Shown here: piece by piece, positions 1 to 8,508 of the stretch
How positions within the stretch are numbered: position 1 is the stretch's first letter
How the letters are laid out: every line of letters begins with the position of its first letter
Assembly: GCF_947495995.1 (NCBI RefSeq)
Contig: NZ_CANMAX010000002.1
Coordinates: 186,001 to 250,000 of the forward strand
Length of the DNA stretch: 64,000 nucleotides
Direction: 5' to 3'
Source of the DNA: an uncultured Tenacibaculum sp.
GTDB lineage: Bacteria; Bacteroidota; Bacteroidia; Flavobacteriales; Flavobacteriaceae
Notes under the pieces: model-generated
Database searches by the model: none
Told to the model about the DNA's origin: nothing
The model's input: the letters and a program-made list of their open reading frames with translations, nothing else
Made by a program: the position numbers and the translations under genes

Positions 1-2
1 TT

Positions 3-170
3 GTAAATGAAAAAATCAATACAATCAAATCGTATTTAGAGAGCAATAAAAATACGGTGAATAATGAGTTTCTTGTTTTAATTAATGATTTTAAGAAAAA
101 TCCTTCAAAGTATAGTAAGAAATCAGTAGTTTTAAAAATGCCTGATGGTTCTCCAATTGGATCAAAATAA
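3..170 (+). CDS. C-terminal fragment of an unknown protein (5' end outside window)
   Basis: An open frame runs in from the left edge and stops with TAA at 168-170, giving the last 55 residues of a protein that ends in MPDGSPIGSK. The fragment is rich in Lys, Asn and Ser and shows no motif I recognise. It lies 31 bp upstream of the threonine aldolase gene on the same strand, so the two may be cotranscribed. It could be a chance open frame at the edge, but its length without stops in AT-rich DNA and its clean ending before the next gene favour a real gene tail. Confidence 0.5.
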   Translation, partial: VNEKINTIKSYLESNKNTVNNEFLVLINDFKKNPSKYSKKSVVLKMPDGSPIGSK

Positions 171-201
171 ACGCACAATTAACTAATAATAAATTTTTGA
201 A

Positions 202-1236
202 ATGCAAGTAAATTTAATAAGTGATACTGTAACAAAGCCTACGGAAGGAATGTTAAAAGCAATGATGACGGCTGATGTTGGTGATGATGTTTTTAAAGGA
301 GATCCTACAGTAAATTTATTACAAGAAAAAGTAGCTGATATGTTCGGAATGGAAGATGCTTTGTTTTTTCCTTCAGGAACCATGGCGAACCAAACAGCAA
401 TAAAATTACATACACAACCTGGTGATAAATTATTTTGTGATAAATGGGCTCACGTGTACAATTATGAAGGTGGAGGAGCAGCTTTTAATGCTGGAGTTTC
501 TTGTAAGTTAATTGATGGAGATCGAGGAATGTTTACGGCAGACCAATTGCATTATGCTGCAGAAGGAAGATCAGATATTCATGTACCATATTCTCGTTTA
601 GTTTGTATAGAGAATACAACGAATAAAGGTGGAGGAGCTTGTTGGGATTTTGATGAATTGAAAAATATAAAAGAAGTTTCAGATAAGTTTAATTTAGCAT
701 ATCATTTAGATGGTGCTAGACTTTTTAATGCTCTTGTAGAGAAAAATGAAACACCTAAACAATACGGAGAATTATTCGATACAATTTCTATTTGTTTATC
801 AAAAGGACTTGGAGCTCCGATAGGTTCTGTTTTAGTTGGTTCTAAAGATCATATTGCAAAAGCACTTAGAATAAGGAAACTATTTGGTGGTGCTATGCGA
901 CAAGTTGGGTATTTGGCTGCTGCTGGTATTTACGCATTAGATAATCATATAGAGCGTTTACAAGAAGATCATCAAAAAGCAAAAGAAATAGGAGAGACCT
1001 TACAGCAATTATCTTATGTGAAAAAAGTTGAACCTATAGAAACTAATATCGTTATTTTTTATGTAAACGATAATTTAAATGCAGCTGATTTTATCAAAGA
1101 TATGCAAGAGAAAGATATTTTGTTAACTCCTATGGGAGAAGGTAAAATAAGAATTGTAACACATTTAGATTATACTGATAAAATGCATAAAACATTATTA
1201 AAAGCATTACAAAACTATCAAATGCTAAAGTTTTAA
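202..1236 (+). CDS. ltaE: Low-specificity L-threonine aldolase (PLP-dependent)
   Basis: This enzyme cleaves L-threonine or L-allo-threonine to glycine and acetaldehyde in the cytoplasm, using pyridoxal phosphate. The 344-residue length matches the beta-eliminating lyase/threonine aldolase family. The N-terminus has the family's SDTVTKPT and DDVFKGDPTVN segments. FFPSGTMANQ near residue 57 forms the cofactor phosphate site, HLDGARLFNA near 168 carries the cofactor-binding Asp, and the lysine of SICLSKGLGAPIG (Lys201) should form the Schiff base. The ATG at 202 gives a standard family N-terminus. The gene is convergent with the next gene and has no obvious operon partner apart from the truncated frame upstream. 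Stereospecificity cannot be read from the sequence. Confidence 0.9.
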   Translation: MQVNLISDTVTKPTEGMLKAMMTADVGDDVFKGDPTVNLLQEKVADMFGMEDALFFPSGTMANQTAIKLHTQPGDKLFCDKWAHVYNYEGGGAAFNAGVSCKLIDGDRGMFTADQLHYAAEGRSDIHVPYSRLVCIENTTNKGGGACWDFDELKNIKEVSDKFNLAYHLDGARLFNALVEKNETPKQYGELFDTISICLSKGLGAPIGSVLVGSKDHIAKALRIRKLFGGAMRQVGYLAAAGIYALDNHIERLQEDHQKAKEIGETLQQLSYVKKVEPIETNIVIFYVNDNLNAADFIKDMQEKDILLTPMGEGKIRIVTHLDYTDKMHKTLLKALQNYQMLKF

Positions 1237-1244
1237 CCTTTACT

Positions 1245-1739
1245 TTAAAAGAAGACTCTAAATACAGGAGATATCGCTGATGAATAGATACTTTTATTTT
1301 CGTCGAAAAGTACATCGTATCTAAAACCAATTGCAATATTTCTATTAACGTTGTAAGACGCACCTAGATATAAAGCAGGGTAGCTAAAATTATCCTTGAT
1401 TCCTTGAAAACTTCTATTCACAAAAAGTTGTTCAAATTCTGCGGAAAGTTGTATCTCTTGTATTGGATTATAAAAACTTAGTAAGCTAGTACTAAAAACA
1501 TTATTCTTAATATCATCTCGTTTCGCGTATTGGTAACCTAATCCAATTCCTAAAGAAAAGTTGGAACTAAAATCATATATAGCGTTAGGAGCTATTGCAA
1601 TTGTAGTAGTATTGTTACCAAACCCTAAACCAAAAGAACCTCCGAATCTTACATTATCCCAAAATTCAGAGGAATCACTATCTTGACAAAAACTATTGAA
1701 ACTAATAAAAATCAGAAGTAATAAAGCTATTTTTTTCAT
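1245..1739 (-). CDS. Secreted outer-membrane beta-barrel-type protein
   Basis: This 164-residue protein begins with a clear signal peptide (MKKIALLLLIFISFNSFCQ), and cleavage is likely after the SFCQ stretch. The mature part alternates glycine and aromatic strand-like segments such as FGGSFGLGFGNN, and ends in RVFF, a terminal aromatic residue typical of outer-membrane barrels. It resembles the small OmpW/OMP_b-brl proteins common in Flavobacteriia. It is the last gene after the sigma factor and membrane protein on the same strand (gap 11 bp), so it may be a target or partner of that sigma system. Substrate and function are unknown. Confidence 0.6.
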   Translation of the reverse strand: MKKIALLLLIFISFNSFCQDSDSSEFWDNVRFGGSFGLGFGNNTTTIAIAPNAIYDFSSNFSLGIGLGYQYAKRDDIKNNVFSTSLLSFYNPIQEIQLSAEFEQLFVNRSFQGIKDNFSYPALYLGASYNVNRNIAIGFRYDVLFDENKSIYSSAISPVFRVFF

Positions 1740-1750
1740 GAGAAAATTAT

Positions 1751-2362
1751 TTACTCATCTAATTTAGCTAAATCTTTATAATTTTTATTCAATTTATTTA
1801 ATAAGATACCATATAACAATTGATAGATTAACCATATTACAGTTAACATTACGGCTAAAGCAATTAATGAAGCAATAATAATACCTACAGTGTGTAGTGT
1901 AGATAAATCTGTAAATTGTTTATTTACCATTAAAATTGTAGCTATAACATAAAAAATAGCTAGGTAAGTTAAGTTGATTAAAACATAATTACGAACTGTC
2001 TTTCTAGTGTTAAGAATTTGGTTCATTAAACTCTTGGTGCTTTCTGTAGTTGAAATAGATCGATAATTAATGTAAAATCTGTAAAGAAAATATAATACAA
2101 TAGCAGATCCAGCAATGGTATTAAATAACATGAAGTATTTATTTAAACCAATATTTTCATAAGCTTGTATACTTTCTTCAATATCTAAAAAGAAGTAAGA
2201 AGAACTTATGAGTATAAATTCTATTAATCCAATAATAAAAATCCATTTTACAATTGATGAAGATTTAGATTTCATCATCTTATAAATCTCTCCTTTAGAG
2301 ACTTTATTTGAGTTCTCTGGCTGGTTATCCCAAGCCTCTTTATATTTTTCTAATAAATCCAT
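1751..2362 (-). CDS. Four-helix membrane protein, probable partner of the adjacent ECF sigma factor
   Basis: This 203-residue protein has a soluble N-terminus (about residues 1-37, starting MDLLEKYKEAWDNQPEN) followed by about four hydrophobic segments near 38-58, 78-98, 127-145 and 155-185. It starts 7 bp after the sigma factor stop codon on the same strand, the usual location for a membrane anti-sigma factor in Bacteroidota. The KEAWDNQPE opening is common in proteins placed next to such sigma genes. I see no zinc-binding anti-sigma motif, so the anti-sigma role is inferred from position only. The function is otherwise unknown. Confidence 0.5.
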   Translation of the reverse strand: MDLLEKYKEAWDNQPENSNKVSKGEIYKMMKSKSSSIVKWIFIIGLIEFILISSSYFFLDIEESIQAYENIGLNKYFMLFNTIAGSAIVLYFLYRFYINYRSISTTESTKSLMNQILNTRKTVRNYVLINLTYLAIFYVIATILMVNKQFTDLSTLHTVGIIIASLIALAVMLTVIWLIYQLLYGILLNKLNKNYKDLAKLDE

Positions 2363-2369
2363 ATAGTGT

Positions 2370-2864
2370 TTATGGGTTTAATCGTTTTTTTAATTTGTCT
2401 TTTGCTCTGTTCATTTTTACACGAGCATTTACTTCACTAATACCTAATGTTTCAGATATCTCTTTGTAGGATTTGTCTTCCAAATAAAGAAAAACTAACG
2501 CTTTATCAATATCATTTAAATGTTGAATTGCCTTGTAAAGAGATTTCAATTGAACTTCTTGTGTATCGTCATATTCAACGGCTTTAATTTTAAAAGCTAT
2601 ATCAGATATATCTTGCGTTTTTACCTTTCTGGTTGATTTTCTATATAGTGAAATTGCAGTGTTAAGTGCAACTCTATATAACCAGGTACTAAACTTAGCA
2701 TCTCCTCTAAACTTAGCATAGTTTTTCCATACTTGTATTGTAATTTCCTGAAACAAATCATTGTGATCGCTCTGGTTTGTTGTATAAATTCTACAAATTT
2801 TATGAACAATATTCTGATTCGATTCGAAATTATCTAAAAACTTGTCTTCTAGACTTTTTGACAC
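2370..2864 (-). CDS. ECF-type RNA polymerase sigma-70 factor
   Basis: At 164 residues this is a typical extracytoplasmic-function sigma factor made only of regions 2 and 4. Region 2 shows DLFQEITIQVWKNYAKF followed by FSTWLYRVALNTA, the core-binding and -10 recognition helices. Region 4 carries LEDKSYKEISETLGISE and VKMNRAKDKLKK, the -35 recognition helix-turn-helix. The gene is followed by a membrane protein that may hold it inactive and by a small barrel protein. It diverges from the carotenoid MerR regulator across a 122-bp intergenic region, so the two may share regulatory DNA. It belongs to a different subtype from the FecI-like sigma at 42055-42576. Confidence 0.88.
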   Translation of the reverse strand: MSKSLEDKFLDNFESNQNIVHKICRIYTTNQSDHNDLFQEITIQVWKNYAKFRGDAKFSTWLYRVALNTAISLYRKSTRKVKTQDISDIAFKIKAVEYDDTQEVQLKSLYKAIQHLNDIDKALVFLYLEDKSYKEISETLGISEVNARVKMNRAKDKLKKRLNP

Positions 2865-2957
2865 AATATTTACTGGTTAGTTACACTGTTAGATGCGCCA
2901 ATATATAAATTGTTACAGTATTTTATAAAAAAAATTAAAAAACACTATTATATTTGT

Positions 2958-2971
2958 TATCTTTGTTTAAT
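2958..2971 (+). promoter_or_regulatory. Putative -7 element and overlapping operator of the merR gene
   Basis: TATCTTTG at 2958-2965 matches the Bacteroidota -7 consensus TAnnTTTG, 21 bp before the TTG start at 2987. The 10-mer TTTGTTTAAT at 2962-2971 overlaps it. The same 10-mer occurs twice, as an inverted pair, in front of crtI, which suggests autoregulation by the MerR protein. I found no good -33 TTG at the usual distance. Confidence 0.4.
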
Positions 2972-2986
2972 AAAAAAAGATAAACG

Positions 2987-3880
2987 TTGAACAATATAAA
3001 GACAGTATTTACTATTAAAGATCTTGAAAACATTTCTGGAGTAAAAGCACATACTATCCGTATTTGGGAAAAGCGTTACAATCTACTTGAGCCTAACAGA
3101 ACGGATACTAACATTAGATATTACTCCACAGATAGTTTATTAAAACTATTAAATGTGGCATTATTGAATAAGCATAATTTCAAGATTTCTAAAATTGCTC
3201 AAATGTCTGAAGAGCAAATTCTCAATAGTACACGAGAATTAGCATTCAAATTTGCAGCAAACGACGAAGCAATTAATGCATTCAAAATGTCGATGTTCCA
3301 ATTCGACAAAGTATTATTTAATAGTACTTACGATAAGTTATTGCACAAAAAAACGTTTAGGCAAATATTTAAAGAAGTCTTCATTCCTTTCTTAAATCAA
3401 ATTGGACTTCTTTGGCAAACGAAAACGTTAATGCCTGCTCATGAGCATTTCATTTCAAATCTAATCATTCAGAAAATACAATTAAACACAGAAAAGTTAG
3501 AATATTCTGCTACTAATACAGATTATACTTATGTTCTTTTCTTACCAGATGGAGAAATTCATGAAATTGGTTTAATGTATTTAAATTTTGAGCTTGTTTT
3601 AAGAGGGTGTCAAACAATTTATCTTGGACAAAGTTTACCATTAAATAATTTGAATTATTTCTTTGAGGGTGAACTTAAAGTTTGTTTTATAACCTCAATG
3701 ACTGTTCAACCTAGTGATGATAAGATTCCAGAGTACTTCAAAGAAATTGACGATATTTTAAAAGGAACAGACCATAAATTAATGGCTGTTGGAAAAAAAG
3801 CTACTATAGTATCAGAAGAAAATTTCAAATCTAATATTGAAATTTACCCTTCAATAATTGATATGATTGATGGTTTATAA
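2987..3880 (+). CDS. MerR-family regulator with cobalamin-binding domain (CarH/LitR-like)
   Basis: This is a probable B12-dependent light-responsive repressor of the carotenoid genes. Residues 7-75 form a MerR winged helix (TIKDLENISGVKAHTIRIWE...). Residues about 95-170 form the helical MetH-type cap with W143-x9-E153-H154, the Trp and Glu-His pattern of CarH that covers the upper face of adenosylcobalamin. Residues about 180-297 form the Rossmann B12 domain with E190-x-H192-x-x-G195, where His192 is the expected lower cobalt ligand. The residue after Trp143 is Gln; in Thermus CarH it is His132, the light-state upper ligand, so the photochemistry may differ. Translation probably begins at TTG 2987, since no ATG gives the DNA-binding domain. 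The gene sits directly upstream of crtI. Confidence 0.82.
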   Translation: MNNIKTVFTIKDLENISGVKAHTIRIWEKRYNLLEPNRTDTNIRYYSTDSLLKLLNVALLNKHNFKISKIAQMSEEQILNSTRELAFKFAANDEAINAFKMSMFQFDKVLFNSTYDKLLHKKTFRQIFKEVFIPFLNQIGLLWQTKTLMPAHEHFISNLIIQKIQLNTEKLEYSATNTDYTYVLFLPDGEIHEIGLMYLNFELVLRGCQTIYLGQSLPLNNLNYFFEGELKVCFITSMTVQPSDDKIPEYFKEIDDILKGTDHKLMAVGKKATIVSEENFKSNIEIYPSIIDMIDGL

Positions 3881-3882
3881 TT

Positions 3883-3938
3883 TTTGTTTAATTTTTAGTT
3901 AAAAAGATTAAACAAAACAATATTTTTTTCTACCTTTA
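3883..3938 (+). promoter_or_regulatory. Putative crt operon promoter with inverted operator
   Basis: TTTGTTTAAT (3883-3892) and its exact reverse complement ATTAAACAAA (3907-3916) form an inverted pair just before crtI. TACCTTTA at 3931-3938 is a near match to the TAnnTTTG -7 element. The inverted pair covers the -33 region, the expected place for a repressor. A third copy of the 10-mer overlaps the merR promoter. Assigning the site to the MerR protein is inference, and AT-rich 10-mers can recur by chance. Confidence 0.45.
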
Positions 3939-3958
3939 GGGTATCAAAATTATTTACA

Positions 3959-5428
3959 TTGAATAAAACGATATCAATAATTGGTTCAGGTTTCTCATCA
4001 CTTTCAGCTGCCTGTTACATGGCAAAAGCTGGTTTTCAAGTAACAATATACGAGAAAAATAGCACTTTAGGTGGAAGAGCTAGACAATATTTAAACGAAG
4101 GTTTTACATTCGATATAGGACCTACTTGGTATTGGATGCCAGACGTTTTTGAAAAATTCTTTGCTGATTTTGGCAAGAAACCTTCAGATTTCTACACTTT
4201 AGAAAAACTAGATCCAGCTTATCAAGTATACTTCGGAGAAAATGATAGTATAACTATTCCTGGGAGTTTTGAAGAAATTTGTGAAGTTTTTGAAAATGAA
4301 GAACCAGGAAGTTCTAAGCATTTAAGAAAATTTATAAAATCTGCCCAAGATAATTACAATATTGCAGTTAAAGATGTTGTATATCGCCCCGGAATTTCTC
4401 CTCTTGAATTAGTAACTCCGCAAACAGCAGTAAGAGTTGGTCAGTTTTTTTCTACAATTAAAAAACAAGTTCGAAAAAAAATTAAGAGTTATAAGTTAAT
4501 TCAAATTCTTGAATTTCCGGTGTTGTTCTTAGGAGCTAAACCAAGCAACACACCAGCTTTTTATAATTTTATGAATTATGCTGATTTCGGATTGGGTACA
4601 TGGCATCCGAAAGGAGGAATGTACAAAGTCATAGAAGGTTTAGTAGCTTTAGCAAAACAGCTAGGAGTAGAGTTTGTAACGAATGCGAATGTTGAGAAGA
4701 TAGATGTAGATAATAAAAATCACGTGAATTCTATTTCAGTTAATGGAGAGATTATAGAAACTAATCTTGTTTTAAGTGGAGCAGATTATCACCATACAGA
4801 AACATTATTAAATTCATCTTTAAGGCAATATTCAGAGAAATATTGGGATAATAGAGTTTTTGCACCGTCATCTTTATTATTTTATGTAGGATTCGATAAA
4901 AAATTAGAAAACGTAGAACATCACACATTATTTTTTGATACTAGTTTTGATGTACATGCGAAAGATATTTACGATACTCCAAAGTGGCCAGAAAAACCAT
5001 TGTTTTATGCAAGTTTTCCTAGTATAACAGACGATTCATTCGCACCAGATGGAAAAGAAGCGGCTACTTTTTTAATTCCTTTAGCTCCTGGAATAGAAGA
5101 CACTGAAGAAATAAGAGAAAAGTATTTTAATATAATTATTGAAAGATTAGAACGTTTAACTAGTCAAGATGTTAAACAAAGTATTATATTTAAAGAGAGT
5201 TATTGTGTAAACGACTTTATAGAAGATTATAACTCTTACAAAGGAAATGCATATGGGTTAGCAAATATTTTAACTCAAACAGCATTTTTAAGACCTAATA
5301 TAAAAAGTAAAAAAGTTAAAAACTTATACTTTACAGGCCAATTAACGGTTCCAGGACCGGGTGTACCACCGTCTTTAATTTCGGGTAAAATAGCTTCAGA
5401 TTTAATATTAAAAAACCACCTATCATGA
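3959..5428 (+). CDS. crtI: Phytoene desaturase (CrtI type)
   Basis: This FAD enzyme converts phytoene to lycopene by stepwise desaturation at the membrane surface. The N-terminus carries the dinucleotide-binding IGSGFSSLSAACYMAKAG, followed by the acidic YEKN and LGGRAR elements. The C-terminus has YFTGQLTVPGPGVPPSLISG, the bacterial-type phytoene desaturase signature, and the 489-residue length is normal. The start is a TTG at 3959, because the FAD motif begins only a few residues later and no ATG precedes it. The stop overlaps the crtB start in an ATGA, so the two are translationally coupled. It lies 78 bp after the B12-binding MerR gene, its likely repressor. The number of desaturation steps cannot be told from sequence. 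Confidence 0.93.
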   Translation: MNKTISIIGSGFSSLSAACYMAKAGFQVTIYEKNSTLGGRARQYLNEGFTFDIGPTWYWMPDVFEKFFADFGKKPSDFYTLEKLDPAYQVYFGENDSITIPGSFEEICEVFENEEPGSSKHLRKFIKSAQDNYNIAVKDVVYRPGISPLELVTPQTAVRVGQFFSTIKKQVRKKIKSYKLIQILEFPVLFLGAKPSNTPAFYNFMNYADFGLGTWHPKGGMYKVIEGLVALAKQLGVEFVTNANVEKIDVDNKNHVNSISVNGEIIETNLVLSGADYHHTETLLNSSLRQYSEKYWDNRVFAPSSLLFYVGFDKKLENVEHHTLFFDTSFDVHAKDIYDTPKWPEKPLFYASFPSITDDSFAPDGKEAATFLIPLAPGIEDTEEIREKYFNIIIERLERLTSQDVKQSIIFKESYCVNDFIEDYNSYKGNAYGLANILTQTAFLRPNIKSKKVKNLYFTGQLTVPGPGVPPSLISGKIASDLILKNHLS

Positions 5429-6267
5429 AAGAATTATTCGACGACGTTTCTTACAAGTGTAGTAAAATAGTAACAAACAGTTACAGTACGTCTTTCTCTC
5501 TAGCGACTAAAATGTTATCTAAATCTATAAGATCTCATATCTATAATATATATGGGTTTGTTCGTTTTGCTGACGAGATAGTAGACACTTTTCATGATTA
5601 CGATAAAGAAGGTTTATTAGATCGTTTTGAAAAGGATTACTTTTTATCAAAGCATTCTGGTATTAGTCTAAATCCGATTTTAAATTCATTTGTATTTACA
5701 GTAAACAAATTCGGTATTACAGATGATTTAGTTCAGGCTTTTTTAAAGAGTATGCGTGCAGATTTACACAAAACTGAATATAAGACTCAAGAAGAATATA
5801 ACGAATACATATACGGTTCTGCAGATGTTGTTGGATTAATGTGTTTGAAAGTTTTCGTTAAAGGAGACGATCAAAAATACGAAGCGCTTAAAGATCCAGC
5901 TATGCGTTTAGGATCTGCTTTTCAGAAAGTAAATTTCTTACGTGATTTAAAAGATGACGTAGAACTTCTAAATAGATCTTACTTTCCTAATGTAGATTTA
6001 AAAGAACTTGATAATAAGTCTAAAGAGGAAATTATAGCAGAAATAGAAGCCGATTTCGATTATGCATTTTCAAATGGGATTTTACAATTACCAGTAGATG
6101 CCAAGTTCGGAGTTTACATGGCGTATCGTTATTACAGAAAATTATTGAATAAGTTAAAAGCTACACCTTCTGCACAAATTATGGATACAAGAATTAGGAT
6201 TTCTAATCCGATGAAGATAAATTTGTTGGCAAGAAGTTATGTGAAATATAAATTAAATTTGATTTAA
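5425..6267 (+). CDS. crtB: Phytoene synthase
   Basis: This enzyme condenses two geranylgeranyl diphosphate molecules to phytoene, the first committed carotenoid step. The 280-residue protein has the squalene/phytoene synthase Asp-rich motifs: first D50-E-I-V-D54 within YGFVRFADEIVD, and second the R-D-x-x-D pattern in NFLRDLKDD. The opening NSYSTSFSLATKM matches the family active-site entrance. It overlaps crtI by 4 bases at its start and the crtZ-like gene by 1 base at its end (TAATG), consistent with one polycistronic message. Confidence 0.93.
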   Translation: MKELFDDVSYKCSKIVTNSYSTSFSLATKMLSKSIRSHIYNIYGFVRFADEIVDTFHDYDKEGLLDRFEKDYFLSKHSGISLNPILNSFVFTVNKFGITDDLVQAFLKSMRADLHKTEYKTQEEYNEYIYGSADVVGLMCLKVFVKGDDQKYEALKDPAMRLGSAFQKVNFLRDLKDDVELLNRSYFPNVDLKELDNKSKEEIIAEIEADFDYAFSNGILQLPVDAKFGVYMAYRYYRKLLNKLKATPSAQIMDTRIRISNPMKINLLARSYVKYKLNLI

Positions 6268-6716
6268 TGATATTTGCTTTAGTTACACTAAGTACATTTA
6301 TTATAATGGAGGGTATCACATGGTGTACCCATAAATATGTAATGCATGGTTTTGGATGGTATTTACATGAAGATCATCATCAACCAGGTTATCCACACGT
6401 TTTTGAAAAAAATGATGCATTTTTTGTCGTTTTTGCGATTCCGAGTATGATGTTATTCTTCTTTGGAATTCGTCCAGAATTAAATTTCTTGTTTTTTATA
6501 GGACTTGGAATTTTATTTTATGGTTTAGCATATTTTCTAATTCATGATGTTTTAATTCACCGCCGTTTCAAGTGGTTCGATAAAACTGATAATTGGTATT
6601 TTAGAGGATTAAGAAAAGCTCACAAAATACATCATAAGAAATTAGGAAAACAAGAAGGAGAGTGTTTCGGAATGTTATTCGTTCCTTTTAAGTATTTTAA
6701 AGAATATTTGAAATAG
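6267..6716 (+). CDS. crtZ: Beta-carotene 3-hydroxylase (CrtZ, fatty acid hydroxylase superfamily)
   Basis: This integral membrane di-iron enzyme adds 3-hydroxyl groups to beta-carotene, giving beta-cryptoxanthin and zeaxanthin. In 149 residues it has about four hydrophobic segments and the histidine clusters that bind iron: HKYVMH, HEDHH and HKIHHKK. Its length and histidine spacing fit CrtZ rather than long sterol desaturases. It lies between phytoene synthase and lycopene cyclase with one-base overlaps on both sides, so the pathway end product of this operon is most likely zeaxanthin. Confidence 0.9.
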   Translation: MIFALVTLSTFIIMEGITWCTHKYVMHGFGWYLHEDHHQPGYPHVFEKNDAFFVVFAIPSMMLFFFGIRPELNFLFFIGLGILFYGLAYFLIHDVLIHRRFKWFDKTDNWYFRGLRKAHKIHHKKLGKQEGECFGMLFVPFKYFKEYLK

Positions 6717-7408
6717 TGCTTTACTTATACTTACTTCTAAACTTAGGTTCACTAAGTATTCCTCTCATATATTCTTTTGAAAAGAATATGCGTTTTATTA
6801 AACATTGGAAAGCTGTTCTATTGTCTTTAACAATAGTTGCAGCAGTGTTTCTTGTTTGGGATGCAATTTTTACAAAAAATGGAGTTTGGGGATTTAATCC
6901 AGATTATCATCTACCTTTCTTGTTATTAGGAATGCCGATAGAAGAGTGGTTATTCTTTTTTTGTATTCCATACGCAAGTATTTTTATCCATTATTCTTTA
7001 GAATATTTTAAACCAAACTTATTAATTTCTAAGAAGAACACTCAGTTTATTACGTTAGCTTTGATAGCTGTTGTAATTCCTGTTCTGATTATGAACTGGG
7101 GAAAAGCTTATACAACGGTAAATTATTCCTTTTTAATAGGAACTTTACTGATCGGTTTTTTCTTCGGAATAGAATATTTAAGACGTTTTTATATAGCCTT
7201 TTTAATAATTTTGATTCCTTTTTTTATTGTAAATGGAGTATTAACAGGAACTGGTTTAGAAGAGCCAGTTGTTTGGTATAACAATAACGAAAATTTAGGA
7301 ATAAGATTAGTAACTATACCTGTTGAAGATATTGGTTATGCATTTACAATGCTCTTTGGAAATGTATTTTTAATTGAAAAATTTAAAAAAAGATTAAATA
7401 ACTTTTAA
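6716..7408 (+). CDS. Lycopene beta-cyclase (CrtYcd-type fused membrane cyclase)
   Basis: This membrane protein of 230 residues cyclises the ends of lycopene to beta-carotene. It contains the cyclase-domain signature PIEEWLFFF near residue 80 and a second, diverged copy with IPVEDIGYAF near residue 201, so it corresponds to the fused form of the actinobacterial CrtYc and CrtYd subunits. I count six or seven hydrophobic segments. The start is GTG at 6716, which overlaps the stop of the hydroxylase gene by one base. It is the last gene of the operon, and its 3' end overlaps by four bases with the convergent gene that follows. Confidence 0.88.
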   Translation: MLYLYLLLNLGSLSIPLIYSFEKNMRFIKHWKAVLLSLTIVAAVFLVWDAIFTKNGVWGFNPDYHLPFLLLGMPIEEWLFFFCIPYASIFIHYSLEYFKPNLLISKKNTQFITLALIAVVIPVLIMNWGKAYTTVNYSFLIGTLLIGFFFGIEYLRRFYIAFLIILIPFFIVNGVLTGTGLEEPVVWYNNNENLGIRLVTIPVEDIGYAFTMLFGNVFLIEKFKKRLNNF

Positions 7409-8502
7409 TCTAAATGAAGTAATTTCCTATAGATAGCTTTAATACTATCTTTTGAAATTCCTTTTACAGTTTTAATTAATTTCCCATTTTCATAAGCCTT
7501 ACCTGAATATTTTCTATTTTCTTGGGAAACTATAACTCCCGAAAAAGGTTTTCCTTTATCATCATATGTGATTTGGGCAAAAATATCTTCACGTTCAGAG
7601 TTTTTAAGATTTGAAAGTATAGTAGGAATTTTAGTGTTATAATTTTTTTCATAACGTAATTCCATAAATATCTTAAATAATAAACTACGAAAATAATCGC
7701 CTTCAGGTTCTTTTTCTGTTTTAGAACTAAATTGAAGTCCGTTTCTGATAATTTGGTATAAACTACCATCTACTTCATAATATCCAATGTCTTTTGCTAC
7801 TAAAGTGTTTTTTAGTAAAGAGATAAACATAATCTCTTGTTCTTTATAGAAAAAAGATACTTTATCATCCTTTCTAATAACTTTTACATCATCTGCTCTT
7901 TTTTCAGTTATTTCGTAACCAGTTTTAGTGTAACTAATTGTAAATGCATTTGCGTAATGAACAGCAAAAACCCAAAAAACTTGTTGTGTTATTTCTCCTT
8001 TTTTTAGATAATTAATTTTTAAATATTGACTCTGTTCCGAAAAATCATAAGAACGACCATCATAAATTTTATTTTGTTTGAAAGTAGATTTAATAGTTAA
8101 AGGTTCTATTTTATCTGTAAAAAGATTGTCTTTAGAGTATTGATATTTTTTCTTTCCTTTTTTGTAATAGTCAACTAATAAAATTTCTTGAGAATCTTTA
8201 GGAAAATAACCTTCGTAAGGTTTTCCTTTTTTATAAAATCCTGTTGGATTTTCCACACCTTCAATCCATATATAATTATATTCTTTTTTTAAGATCTTAC
8301 CATTCTTGTAATAAGAAGTTTCTGTTTTATCAGTATAACCTATAACTTTTACTTGTTTACCATGTAATTTTCCATTTTTATAAGAGGTTATATTACCATA
8401 ATTGTCTTTAAAGATCCCATCTTTATTCATAGTCTTGTTCTCTTGAGTATATAAACTAAAAGAAAGATAAATTAAAAATATAAAAATTACTTTTCTTAAC
8501 AT
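7405..8502 (-). CDS. Secreted protein with MORN/YwqK-like repeats
   Basis: The 365-residue product starts with a signal peptide (hydrophobic VIFIFLIYLSFSLYTQ) and contains short repeats of the type YKNGKxxKK, YKNGKLHGKQ and YKKGKPYEGYF. These recall MORN or YwqK-type antitoxin-like repeats and are most dense in residues 30-130 and again near the C-terminus (GKPFSGVI, SGKAYENGKLIK). I do not recognise a catalytic domain. It is followed upstream, 6 bp away, by a lipoprotein with similar tyrosine-rich repeats on the same strand, so they probably form a pair. Function unknown. Confidence 0.6.
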   Translation of the reverse strand: MLRKVIFIFLIYLSFSLYTQENKTMNKDGIFKDNYGNITSYKNGKLHGKQVKVIGYTDKTETSYYKNGKILKKEYNYIWIEGVENPTGFYKKGKPYEGYFPKDSQEILLVDYYKKGKKKYQYSKDNLFTDKIEPLTIKSTFKQNKIYDGRSYDFSEQSQYLKINYLKKGEITQQVFWVFAVHYANAFTISYTKTGYEITEKRADDVKVIRKDDKVSFFYKEQEIMFISLLKNTLVAKDIGYYEVDGSLYQIIRNGLQFSSKTEKEPEGDYFRSLLFKIFMELRYEKNYNTKIPTILSNLKNSEREDIFAQITYDDKGKPFSGVIVSQENRKYSGKAYENGKLIKTVKGISKDSIKAIYRKLLHLD

Positions 8503-8508
8503 ATGGGT

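Noticed and set aside
1130-1363. 77-codon minus-strand frame overlapping the end of threonine aldolase and the barrel protein
   Set aside because: It lies on the opposite or wrong frame to two clear genes and has no family features; a shadow frame.
2370-2864. Assigning the GGTTGGGTAA motif to this ECF sigma factor
   Set aside because: All three motif copies lie at the FecI-like sigma locus 36-42 kb further along, not near this gene.
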